NCBI GenBank assembly: GCA_025201765.1
Contig: MU623353.1
Location: 310,001 to 374,000, forward strand
DNA: 64,000 bases
Origin: Daldinia sp. FL1419
Taxonomy: Eukaryota; Ascomycota; Sordariomycetes; Xylariales; Hypoxylaceae
Reading direction: 5' to 3'
Numbering within the stretch: the first letter of the stretch is position 1; each line of letters begins with the position of its first letter. Under the pieces are notes generated by a model that saw only the letters and a list, made by a program, of their open reading frames with translations, was not told the DNA's origin and searched no databases. Position numbers and translations under genes: made by a program. Below, piece after piece: positions 24,135-35,960 of this stretch.

Positions 24135-27100
24135 TAATAATTATAATAATCTCATTCTTCCTACTTATTTTAATACCTTTAAATTTAAGGAAATAAATTA
24201 TTTTAACCTTAATAATAAAGATATATAAAGATTTGGATTTTATATATTTAGTAGATATATAATTTATTTTAATATCTATACCTTTATTAATTGTTTTATT
24301 AAGATAGTTAAAATTTGTAATAAGGAAGTTATTAAAATAATTTAAATAATATATTTATAAGGAAAGGCATAAGGTTAATTTATTATAGAATTTATAAATT
24401 TAAAAAAAAGAACTTTATAATAAGGTATAATAGTAGAAATTAAAATAATTTTTATAAATAAATTTAAAAAAGAAAACCTTATTATATAAGATAATTTATT
24501 AAAATATTTATTTATATTATTGGATTTATAATAAAGAAAAAGTATATGTAAATATATTAATATATATATTTATAATGTTAAAAATTATAACCTACCCTAT
24601 TTTAATTAGTTTTTGGTGATGTTTAATGGTTTTGATAGTAATATCTAAATATAATTGGAATGCCTAATTCTTAATATCATTATTAGGTAATTTATCACCC
24701 AAATCAATTAATATAAACCAATCTTATAAAAAGTAATTATAAGTAAATATCTCTAAATCCTTAAAAACCATAAAAGATGTGAAGAATCCCCTAAATAATA
24801 TTATTATAATAAATAATCTCTTTAATATCCCAATAATTATAATAATATTAACTAATACCAACCCTATTAATAGTAATGTGGTTGGAACCCTTTTTATAAA
24901 TGTGGTAACTATAATTATTTCTAATATAGAAAATATAGATTACCTTACCCCCACTATCAGCAGTATCAATAGCAACAATAACAAGCCCCTACGCCTACAG
25001 CTTTTTATTAGCAGAACTAAGGAGCGTTACCCCCTTATTACCTATTATACCAATTGTTGGTCCAGGTATATTAACAGTTTTAATAATTATTATAGTATTA
25101 GTAAATATTATATTATAATTAGAAGCAAAAGGCCTTTTAACAATTAACTTAACCCCTAATATAATTAAATAATTATAATTACAGTTATGGATATAAATAT
25201 TAATAATATTACCTAATTTAACTTATTTAAAACTAAACCTATTACAGAAATTATAATTTAAGTTATAATAACTCCAACTTTTACTTTGGCAATTTTTACA
25301 ATCTCCTGGAAGAAGGCTATTATAATAAATATAATAATAAATAAAATAATGGTCTAATTATGAATTCTGAAGATATATCTAAAGATTTTAGATCTTTTTA
25401 AAATCTGGACAATAATGATAAAAAAATTGTATAATTTAATATTATTAATTCCTAATTAATTAAATTAAATTATTATATTTATAACAACTAATTTCTAAAT
25501 TATAACAGCCTTTTTTAATATTTATGATGATAATACAATCTAAATTTCCCTTTCCTAATATTATATTAGGAATTATTAATCCCTTAGTAAAATAACCCTT
25601 ATTACCCACCAAACGGATATAACCAATTCCTACATAACTTATTAGCATTTTTTATATTAACATATCCAGAACCACTTTCCAATCTACTTATATTATTCTT
25701 TACTAGCAAAATTAATACTTTTGTAGCCTAAAATGATATAATATTACAAATAAACGGATATCTCCCAGACGCACATGTTGAAGAAGAAAAAAAAAAATTT
25801 GCCTTTATTACATAGAATCTTCCCGATTTATTATCAACCAACTACACTAATAATTGTATAAACATCAACATTATTATTTATCCTTAACCCTATAAACCCA
25901 TTTATATTATTATATTACCCCTTAATGGTATTATCTTTTCAGGTATTTTAACACCATTAGATATACATTACAACCTACAACCCCAACCCCACACATTGAA
26001 GAATAAATTACTAATAATCTTTTTATTAATCAACTTCTTATACAAAATTAATATAAATTTTATATATAAAATCAAAACTTATTTCAAATTATTTTTAATA
26101 ATAAATTCTCATACCAAACTAAAAATAAATATATACAGAAATATAAAATATACCTATTTCCTAACTAATAAGGTCTAAGTTTTGTACCATTATCCAAATA
26201 TAAAAATACACATAAAAACATTTCCAATATTTATTTAAAAAATAACAAAAAATTAAATTTCTACATTAAAATATATTATTCTCCCCTTATATTTTAAAGG
26301 TTATAAAAATAACCAAACTATCATTACTTCATTTATAAAAAAAATTATTTTTATTAAAAATCTCCTTACCCATATACTAATTAATATTAATATTTTCAAT
26401 AATAAACAAATAAACATTATTTTATCAAAAAAACTTATAATTATACAATTATGTTGGATAACCATTCCCCTATCCATTACTTTTAATTACTAAATTTATT
26501 ATTAGGCTTATATAACTTCCAATGAATATATTACCATCCCTATTAGATGCCATTTCTATCTAACTATATCATATTATACCCATTTTAAACAAAATTTAAT
26601 TTTCAAATCTACCACCAATTTTATTACCATTTACATAATTATTTTAAATAATTAAATAAATAAAATCATTATTTATAATAATATATATAAAGTTGTTAAT
26701 ATTTTTATTAATATATTTATCAAATACTTAAAACCTATAAAACAAAATTTCTATAATTATTACATTAATAATAATCATATTCCCCCATTAACTTTATATA
26801 AATCAAATATAAAAAACTTCAATATTTATATTATTAGGAATATAAATAATTTTATTACCTCCCACACCCTAAACTCCCAATAACATTCCATTAATATCAA
26901 CATATATAACAATCCCAAAAACCTTAAAATCATCAAAAACCTTTCTAACATAATATTCAAAAATAAAGACATCTTCTGCAACAAAGGTTTCACCAACATC
27001 ACTAAAAAGGAATAAATCCATTTTAATCTAAAATCAAATTAGAAAAATCTACTCCCCAAAAAATATTATTCTTACATTATTAACATAAAAAACCAAACCT

Positions 27101-27600
27101 TCATAAATAAAACCTTAAAAAAACTTTTAACTATAAGAAAAATTATTTGCATTATATAATTTATCCTCTTTTTTATATCCATTTTTATTATTTGAAAAAT
27201 TTTGGTTAAATTAATAATAAAAATTACTAATAATAATCCTAAAGAAATTACTAAAATAAAATAAATAATTATAAATATATATATATTTAATAATATAAAT
27301 TTTAACAATATATATTTTATAAAACTATAAAATATAATACTTATAAAAATTTATAAAAAAAAATTTATAATAATTATAAATATCTTTACCTTCTACTACC
27401 AATAACAAACTCACCCTTCTATTTGTTAGACTTTAATAATTATTATAATATAAGGTTAATATATTTTTCAATACCTAATTATAAGTTATAAAAATAATAA
27501 TATTTATGTATAAAAATAAATAAATATTTTATTTAAAGGTATTAAAATAATAAATTATTATTACAATAATATTATAATTATTTTAAAGACCTTTAAAGAT

Positions 27601-27880
27601 TATATTAAAAATCTCACCATTATCTTTACCTTATTACATTTAAAAAATATTTTTATTAACCCTTTAAAATTATTTATTAACTTTTTTAATACTATTATTT
27701 TAGGCTATTTTATTGATTTTTTTAATTTATTTATAATAAAAGAATATTTAACTACCATTACAAAAATCATTTTCCCTATTTTTTTAAAAGATTTAGAAAC
27801 ATTTATCGGATTAATCAAATATATATGAAATAATGTCCCTTACTTCGCTGAACTTACTAAACCGCTTGAAAAATGCAAAA
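27601..27880 (+). pseudogene. Reverse transcriptase C-terminal remnant
   Basis: The frame beginning at 27601 keeps the rhythm of a gypsy-type RT thumb/connection: NLTIIFTLLHLKNIFINP, IILGYFIDFF, FLKDLETFIGL, then YFAELTKPLEKCK after a TGA at the position of an expected aromatic residue. DLETFIGL and AELTKPLE are the best preserved blocks. C-to-T wear has turned many Gly, Pro and Ser codons into Phe, Leu and Ile. Confidence 0.75.
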
Positions 27881-28189
27881 TTATACTAATACACTTGAAC
27901 TTTCGTAAAAATAAGAAAAAATAAGGTTAAAAAAAATGGGCCAATAATGTTTCCATTAATATTTTTATAAAAGTTAAACTAAAATCTTTTAAAGGTTTTA
28001 AAAATGCCTTAATAAAATACATAATTTTATACTTCTATAATTCTAACTAACCATTTTATATTAATTTTAATATATCCTATAAAAATATTAATATTTTAAT
28101 TTATTATATTAATGAAAAAACCATCCTTTTTTTTTTAAAAAATAAGAAAATTTTAATTTATATCTCCCAAACTGTAATTTACCCAATTA

Positions 28190-28290
28190 CTTTTTTATTC
28201 TAAATTTTTACCCCTATTAAATAAAAATATTAATTAATTGAAATAAAAATTTTTAATTTTATATAAATTTTAAAAAAAATTAGATATTAC
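28190..28290 (+). pseudogene. RNase H domain remnant of the retrotransposon
   Basis: A + strand frame reads FTPIK, stop, KY, stop, LIEIKIFNFI, stop, ILKKIRYYI. This matches the conserved gypsy RNase H stretch where NYxxTELE and WxxxKxR blocks are expected. The three stops fall at or next to positions normally occupied by Trp or Glu. Confidence 0.6.
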
Positions 28291-29808
28291 ATAAATATAA
28301 TTACTACTAATATTTTTATTTTTACAAATTATTAAGCTATTATAAAAATAATTTATTATATTAATTTTATAAATTTAATAACATTAAATAATAAAAATCT
28401 TCATTTTATATAAATTATAAAATATATTAATAAATTTATATTTATTATTATATATAAGCTTAGAAAATTATATATTATTTTAAATGTACTTTTACATCTC
28501 CCTACCATAGAGAAGGTCATTAATAATAACAAAAAAAACTTTAATATCTTTCTTAATAATAGAAATGAATATTGGATTAATCTTAATAAAAAAATCATAT
28601 ATATGTATTTAAAATACACTTTACCTATTTTACAATTAACCATAACTTTTTCCTATATTGTACCTGGTACTTCCCCCAATATCAGAAGAATAATACTTAT
28701 ATAAATTAATCCAGAATTTTAATTAAAACTTTAACAAAGTTATTTACAGGATCCCAAATGGTAAATAATCCTTAACATCATCAAAAATAACCAATACCTC
28801 AATAATAATGCCATTATTTTATTATTTATAATATAAAATAATTTATTATAAAAAGTTTTGAAAATATAAGATTATTTCTACATTCCTCACTTATATCACT
28901 TTAAAATATTTGAAATAATATATAAAAAAAATTATTTTAATTATAAAAAAATGAAGGATATATTTTTTCCCTTTATTATTAATTTAAAAAAATTTAAAAG
29001 ATTCATCAATATTTACCTTAAATGTTCCATTATATAATTATAAAACTATTAACCCTACAATTCCTTTTAACCTATTATTAACCCACCATATCCATTTTAT
29101 ATAATTATAATAAATATAATTTTTAATATTTTTAAAAATTGCAAAAATAAAAATGCCTTAAATATAATAATTAATAAATTTTCTAAAATAACTATAATAA
29201 TCTCCAAAAAATATAATTTTATAATGTTATAATAGATAAATATTTATTATAATAACCTATTATTTGGGAATTAAAGAATACCAAAAATCATTATTTCTAA
29301 TAAAAACCCAAAATTCTTTACCAATTTTTAAAAATAATTTTAATCATGCACTAGTATTAAACTTTTATACATAATAACATATTATTTTCAAATTGATAGA
29401 TAAAATGAACAATTTATTCTTCAAATTAAATTTACCTTTTAGTACTATTTATATACATTAGAAGATAATATAAAATAAAAAAATTATATTTTATATTTAT
29501 AATATAAAATTAATTTTATATATATATTTATAATTTAAATTAATCTTTTTAAAATTTTATATAGATTTATACCAAATAATATATACCAATTTCTATTTGC
29601 CCCAAATCCAACTAAAATCCCAAAATCCTGAATAAAAATATATAATATAATCATTATTATAGTTATAATAATAAAATAATATTATAATATAAAATATAAA
29701 CCAATCTTCTTTAGGCCTAATAATAAAATTTTTTTATATTTATATAAAGGTTATAACATCCTTATAACTTTTATTTTCAAAAAGAAATTTGGATAGTAAT
29801 ATGTTAGT

Positions 29809-30150
29809 TTGTTTTATGTAATTAAACGTATTAACCATTTCACATATTGGCTCAAATTTCTTAAGCATTATAGAATATATAATATTATATTAATAAATCA
29901 CTTCGAACCTACCCTACTTATAAATATATTTGGTTGCCAATTATTATACCCCAATAAAATTTTGTTTGAATTATATCAATATCATATTTTAAATAAATAG
30001 AATAATAAATATTTAATTAAATATGAAGGTTTTAGCCTTGAATACACCAAATGGGTGATAAAAAGGGATTTGAGCGAAAGAAAAGATGAGTTAATAAATG
30101 ATTATAAGTGGAAGAAAAGAAAATAATTTTATATAAGTATTATAAACTTT
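29809..30150 (+). pseudogene. Integrase C-terminus and chromodomain-like remnant
   Basis: The open stretch from 29809 contains INHFTYWLKFLKHYRIYNII and LINHFEP, matching the C-terminal module of gypsy integrases (a Tyr-x-Leu-x-Leu-Pro, His, Ile pattern ending in LEP). After a stop near 30000 the same reading continues KYLIKYEGFSLEYTKWV, RDLSERKDELINDY. This has the spacing of a chromodomain (YLVKWKGY..E.TWE). The element is therefore probably a chromovirus, a lineage that targets marked chromatin. Confidence 0.65.
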
Positions 30151-30266
30151 TTATTAAAAATTTATTAATATATTTAAGAAAAAAAAATATTATTATATTT
30201 TTAATAATTAAAAAATATTATTTAAATATAATAAGGACATTATTTTCTTTTTTATGTAAAAGGCAT

Positions 30267-30427
30267 TATCATATAATAAATAAGGGCTCACAAGCCTTAG
30301 CCCTAACCCTAAACCCTAATAGTCATATAAGGGCCCACAGGGCCTATATAAAACCATTTAGATCACATCTGTAACATAGTTAGAATCCTAGAACAATCAT
30401 ATTGAATCCACACACACATATCTGACA
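30267..30427 (+). repeat. 3' long terminal repeat (161 bp)
   Basis: It is exactly as long as the 5' LTR and aligns with it without a net gap. It starts TATCATATAATAAATAAG, where the 5' copy has TG and several G/C bases, and ends ATATCTGACA. Its right half kept more G and C than the 5' copy, so wear was uneven between the two LTRs. Confidence 0.88.
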
Positions 30428-30432
30428 GGATA
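30428..30432. repeat. Target-site duplication, right copy (GGATA)
   Basis: An exact repeat of the five bases before the 5' LTR, directly following the terminal TGACA of the 3' LTR. Confidence 0.85.
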
Positions 30433-30598
30433 GGTATATATCACTAGTCCAACAACAACACGAATATACATTGCAAACCTAACCTTCTAGTCGTCTAATT
30501 AACCAATTCATCTAAGCTTCATGCGTCCCTTTCCTTCTAAACTAAATAATGCCAGAAAAATGATCCGATGCCGAAAAATATCTTAAAAATTCATCACA

Positions 30599-33500
30599 TC
30601 ACACGCTCCCATCGCTCATCTCGGGCTTAACCAGACCCTCAGCCCGGCGGGCCTCCATGCGCTCATCAAACATACTTCCAGTATCGTCATCGTCGTCATC
30701 TTCTTCCTCGCTCTGCAAATCCCTCCCTTCGACGCCCAAGTCACTCACATCCTGAGAAGACGCAGGTTCCAGTGGCCTCCGTCTCTTCTCGAAGTCCTGC
30801 TTGTGCGCATCGGCCATGATGCCACGAATTGACCGTGCGCGGAGAACCTCGGGCCTTCTACGCCACCGCATCCCGCTTGTGTCTGCTTGCTCTTGCGCTG
30901 AGGATTGTGCCTGCGTTCTGGTCTGTTCGCGGCCAAGCGCTGAGGCACCTATTACGCTCACGTCGAGCGTACTGGCTGTGGTTCCTTCCATCGGTAATAT
31001 ACCACCCTGTCCTCCTTGAGTGGCAGTTCTCGCAATACGGCCTTGCTCTTCTTCCTCGCTACCAGGACGCTCGACCAGGGGCTCATGATGTAGCAAGGGG
31101 TAGGGTAATGGTACGTCGCGGCTGGCCTTGTATTGGGCGACGTTGCCGCAGTGTTCATTCTCGACACGGAACAAGGCCCACATACCACGTCGCGTTACCT
31201 CAGCCAAGCCGACTAGGAACGAGACTATGGTGCTGTGCTGTTTATTGTGCGTGAAGATAGCGTAGAAGATCCAGCTAAAACGCAGTATCGGATCAATCAC
31301 CATAATAACGTAATATAGCCACCGGCGCTTGAGTCCCAGGATGTCACGCAGGAACCGATGCCGGGTGTCGGGTTGAAAGAAGGAAAAATCCATAAACAAA
31401 TCCCATATAGCTAGAAATATGTGTCAGAGGCTTTACTTTACCTTCCGCATAACTTCCAAGGCGAATAAGATTATTCAAAAACTTACAGGTATATATGCCG
31501 TTCATAATGGAGAAAGTGACAAAGAGCCCAAGGTTTGAATCAGTGGCCCTCATACGGTACATTGAGAGGGTTACTGAAGACATGATTGTCATACCATACT
31601 TGCCGCCGTTGACAAGGTGCGGGAAAACGTTCTTCGTATCATGATAACGACGGATACATTGCAGTAAACGCCAGACTGGCGGCAATGCTGAAAAGAAGCC
31701 TAATAGACGAGAATTATTTGAGTTACATTGGACGGGATTATTCCAATGATGCGCATAGAGGCAAAAGAAGAGTTCAACATTCTAGATTACAATGAGCTGC
31801 CATAGAACATTCTAAGCTATCGTCTATCGTTACTTACCGAAGTGGCGTAGGTAAGGGAGCAATACATGTCGCCGAGAAAAAAGTCGCGAAATTCGACAGG
31901 GTACAATCCTGCGAAGAATAATCGATACTATAGACAGTTAGTATTAGTCAAGTCAGTGGGAGTGTAGTACTTGCGTGAGAGTAGATAAACCATTGGCGAC
32001 TCCTGTGCCATAGAACGGGTGCAGGAAGTATGAGGATAGCAAGTGTAATAGCTATTAAAATTACGGGGTAGTATAAATATAATTCCTCGGACCCGTCGTA
32101 CCTAGTAAAGTTGACCCAGAAAAAGATACCAAAAAGCAAAAGGAAGAAACTGGGGAAGCTAGTTAGTTGTCTCCAATCTAGGTTATTTCTCGTGTCAAAC
32201 TCGAAGATGAAGGGATAGTTGATCTTGTTAATTGTCCACATATAGCAGTCCAGGCAGAATAGGAACATTAACATTAGCATTAGAAAATAACCGCCGTATA
32301 TCTGCATAAGGTAGCTGGTTTGTTCCCGTATCACAGGATTCGGGTCGAATAAGAGCTGGGCGCCGTATACGAGGCCTTGGAGTGTGAAGACGGCCCCGGT
32401 ACCGATGAAGAGCCCGTTCCGAAATGCGATCGCCGATTCGTCACCTGGTCGCCGGTTTAGGCGATGAAGCTTTCCCGAGGCGATCTTGCGATTGCCCTTT
32501 TCGAAATATCTTGCATACAGATCCTCGACCGAATGAATATATTCATCGACTGTGGTGCTGTTCACAAACCACGACTTATTGACCTTCTCGTTCATATACT
32601 TATAAGCAGGCCGGGCATTGACGGCCTTGTCGTACTTCTTGTTGAGTTTTCGGAAAGCGGTCCGGTTCAGTTGGGCATAAGACTGAAGAAGTTCTAACCC
32701 CCTATAGAACTCTTGTAGTGCCAGTTTCAACTTTCGCTTTGCTGTTCTATACGACACCTCATGACTAGACGGCCGTCTGATATAGTCCCTTCGCGAGTCT
32801 ACACCCATTGCACCGAGCACTGGCGTAAAGTGTAGCCTCGAAAACGCTTTTGAATTTGCCCCAGGCTTAAAGATTCGGGATTTTATCGGATCAACCCAAC
32901 TATTGGCACCGGATGAAACCCCTTTATTATCATGACTGCTCCCATCCTCACTTCTTTCTTTACGTTGTTTCAGCTCGGCCAATTCTCGCGTACGCCGGTT
33001 GCGCATCTCGTGCAACTGCTCCCGAAGAACCATCAGGCGTTGGCCCGCCTGCTCTTCCTTTTGGCGATAGAACGTCTCTACCTTGTCTAGTTCACTATCT
33101 AGAAAGTCGAAAAATTCCTTTTCGCGCTGCCTGACCGTTTCGATCGCTTCCAAGCCGTTCCCGAGCTTGGCGCTCTCGGTCCGAGTAAGGCGCTGGGTTA
33201 GATTTGGACCGGTTGAGAATATGCGTCGAAGCCTTCCAGGTGACGCATCTTGTTGAGGCATAGAACCGGGGCGAGTATGGGAAGCCGGCTGCGAAACACC
33301 CCCCGGAGTGACCGTATTCGTAGACGTACTGCGCTTAACAGACTGTTGACTCATGGACTTCCGAAGCGCACCCGTAGGACGGGATGGAGGCGGTTCGGTT
33401 GGAATCGCAGGATCGCCCAAAGCAGGGCCTGGCAACTCGAACACATTCCAACTCTCCATAGTTGAAGGGGGTGTATGCACAAAACTACCATATTGCCCTT

Positions 33501-33927
33501 CATTTCCCGGCGGCGTCGTTAATGGATGACGTTCTGTCCGCGCAGGAATAGGCGTTGGCTGAGTTTCTGCTGCGTGATGGGCGCCCCTAGTGGCACGTCC
33601 TATGGGCGCGGGGCTTGTCCGTAGAGACTCAATCTCATCTACGTTTACGGTCTCGGGACCCCCATTCTGTCGACGAGACAATTGATTAGGACGAGGGGTC
33701 GCCTCAGGAGGTAGAGGGTCACCCTTCCTTCCCAGGCCTAGTGGCGTTCCATTTGCCTTGCTAATTGCTCTCGACACAGCTTTGATGTGTTTCTTGCCGG
33801 CCTTATAGTTTAGATATTTGACTCTCCATTCTTGTTTCTCATGTTAGCACCTACATCCAACTACACTTTGAGCAATTTACAATTTACCTGGGACATGGTC
33901 TTGTTCGAGTTCTTTAGCAAACTTCAT
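30599..33927 (-). CDS. SYG1: SPX-EXS protein, SYG1/XPR1 family
   Basis: Five exons (33888-33927, 31975-33830, 31838-31927, 31487-31781 and 30599-31410) give 1030 residues. Exon 1 encodes only MKFAKELEQDHVP; joined to EWRVKYLNYKAGKKHIKAV it restores the canonical SPX start. SPX continues with long coiled segments (EKEFFDFLDSELDKVETFY) and ends with KLKLALQEFYRGLELLQSY and LNRTAFRKLNKKYDK. A disordered insertion splits SPX. Several membrane segments follow, then the EXS domain (FRDFFLGDMYCSLTYATS, HHWNNPVQCNSNNSRLLGFF, RRYHDTKNVFPHLVNGGKY). In this family SPX binds inositol pyrophosphates and EXS takes part in phosphate export or signalling. The acidic C-terminus is probably cytosolic. Intron 2 (31928-31974) starts with GC. 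The 3' end lies 170 bp from the retrotransposon. Confidence 0.93.
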
Positions 33928-34147
33928 GACGTCAAGCAAATTAAGTAAGGATTTAACCTTTGAAGAAACTTTAGATCTATTTCGACATGCATCGACGGTG
34001 AAACGAATTAGGGCAGAAGGTATTCGGATATTTATGAGCGATATCCAATGACAAGTCAACTATAAAGGAAAGACGTGCATATGAAAACGGGCCCCTGAAA
34101 ATGGAGCGCGCACTGCTAGAGGGAGAACTGGATCGGCCAACGAAGAG

Positions 34148-34152
34148 ATTTG

Positions 34153-34183
<31 letters not shown>

Positions 34184-34353
34184 CCACCCCCCCATTTTTT
34201 AAAAAAAAAAGAAAAATTTGTTGGTTTAAATGGGGTAAAAAAACAAAAAAAAAAAAACGATATTATTGGGGTGTNNNNNNNNNNGCATATTAAACCGGGC
34301 CCCCTAAAAGGTCGCCCCCACTTCTTCCGGGTTAACTGTATGGCCCAAAAACT

Positions 34354-34391
<38 letters not shown>

Positions 34392-34400
34392 CGGTCCGCC
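34148..34400. other. Low-quality assembly patch with N gap and homopolymers
   Basis: A run of about 29 A, a C-rich stretch, another A run, ten N at 34275-34284 and a second long A run near 34360-34388 lie within 250 bases. Bases between the runs look like noisy reads past a homopolymer. The block sits in the upstream region of SYG1, so its true sequence and length are unknown. Confidence 0.8.
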
Positions 34401-35960
34401 TCGTTTGTTAAAAAAAGCTGAAAAGTTTCGTGCTTTAACAGGGTAACATTACCGACATTACTACACCGTTCTTCAGTGGGTCTGTTCTGTGCTTGCCCAT
34501 GCCTGATCTTATGCTTGCGCTTATACCTATAGTACTAGAGAGACGTCGGCCAATGTACCGATTTTAGGCCAAGCCGACCGATATAAAAATAACAAATCCA
34601 AAGAAAAAAAACCCCCGAAAAAAAAAACAACCACGTCCAAGCCTGTTTATTATATGGAATAATTGTAAAAGAACAAAAAGTATTCCGTCGAAGCGAAAAA
34701 GTTATGCTGAATATTACATGGACCGTTCGAGTACCGTATATATTAGAGAATAAAGAAGGTGTACTTTCTTAAAGTCTGCTCACACCTCCATCTTGGTCTG
34801 GACTTCCGATTATGGACCAGCGCAATCCACTATAATCTTTGGAAGATATCCGGCACTCTTTAGCGTATCCCCATAATCAAGTGGGTATCGGGTAGGTACC
34901 TACCTCTATACCGTGATTGTACATTTCTAGGTTAGGTTCATTTGTGATTCCTAGGTTAGTATATTGGTGACATCGTTATATTGTTGTAAAATCTAGGATT
35001 GTGGAGGCTATCTAGGTGGATATTTACAGGTAGGTAGTTGTTTAGAGGCTGCCTGGCAACTGCCCAGCAGCTGCACTCAGCTGCAGGGATCCACACATTC
35101 AAGCCCCGGATCGATAGATTGAGAGAACTAACGTACTGAAATCGTGGAGATGTGATAAAGGTAGGTGGTACGCGAATATTAATGACGTTTTTCTTTGCTC
35201 ATATTGGAGAAAAAAAAGATTGCACGCGTTTATCCCGCTTCGGCTACCTCCGCTTTATACCGGGCGGATGCTCCGAGTCGGCTTCGAAACGGAAGGGAGG
35301 ATCTCCGTTCAACCCATCTTACAACTTATTAAATCGAATGAATCAATATATATCAATTGAACCCATTCATTATGTCATTTCAATACGAGATCACTAAATA
35401 CAGGACTTTAGCGTAAGCTTGCGGCTACCTACCTCTAAGTACCTGCAGATAAGCGTTAAAAGGATGTCTGGATGTCTTGTTGTTTCCAATGCAATTATTG
35501 ATGAACTTTTTTTCTTTTTTCATCTCTACCTTATTTTTAGCTATAGAAAGAAGATTATTTATTTGGTTTAATTATTATTAGGGTTGTTTAGGTTGATAAT
35601 AGGATGTTCTGCTAGAAGATACCTAGATTAAAATGTAATGTACCTAGGTAGGTATGTAGATAGGTACCTTTATAATAGAATCACAATAAGGCTACAGGGG
35701 GCTACAACAGGGGCTACAATAGGGGGCTGTTAAACGATCGGCCCCAATTTCTTTTTCGCTATTGGCCAAAGCCTTTCCTCATCCATACCAATCCATCTAT
35801 CATCAAGAGGCTCGACACGTGCGAAAGTGCTCAGAGTTTATATCCCACAATATACATTACCTACCTTCTAGGTTTATGGTTGCTACTTATTTTTGGAGCT
35901 CAACTTTATACTAGATTTGGCACCGTCTTTTTTTAGGAGGGGATCTTTGGGTAAAGTACG
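34401..35960. other. Divergent intergenic region, no supported gene
   Basis: It separates SYG1 (-) from the GH18 gene (+). Dispersed TAGGTACCTA motifs occur near 34893-34905 and 35640-35670, and AGGGGGCTACAACAGGGGCTACAATAGGGG forms a short GGGGCTACAA direct repeat near 35694-35728. No gene was recognised. Confidence 0.5.

Larger units (their letters stand above)
22165..30427 (+). mobile_element. Full-length Ty3/gypsy LTR retrotransposon, heavily RIP-mutated
   Basis: An 8263-bp element bounded by two 161-bp LTRs and flanked by a perfect GGATA duplication. The interior is extremely AT-rich with stops in all frames. Pol remnants can still be read on the + strand in the order reverse transcriptase thumb, RNase H, integrase C-terminus and chromodomain-like tail, which is the Ty3/gypsy (chromovirus) order. 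Conserved Trp positions read as TGA, TAA or TAG, as expected if TGG suffered G-to-A changes. The matching LTR lengths and intact duplication show it is one insertion, never rearranged. The gag region (about 22.4-25 kb) is not recognisable. It is certainly inactive. Confidence 0.92.

Noticed and set aside
23736..28643. Several open frames rich in Ile, Asn, Leu and Tyr inside the AT-rich element.
   Set aside because: They result from extreme AT content; no conserved motif except the pol remnants listed.
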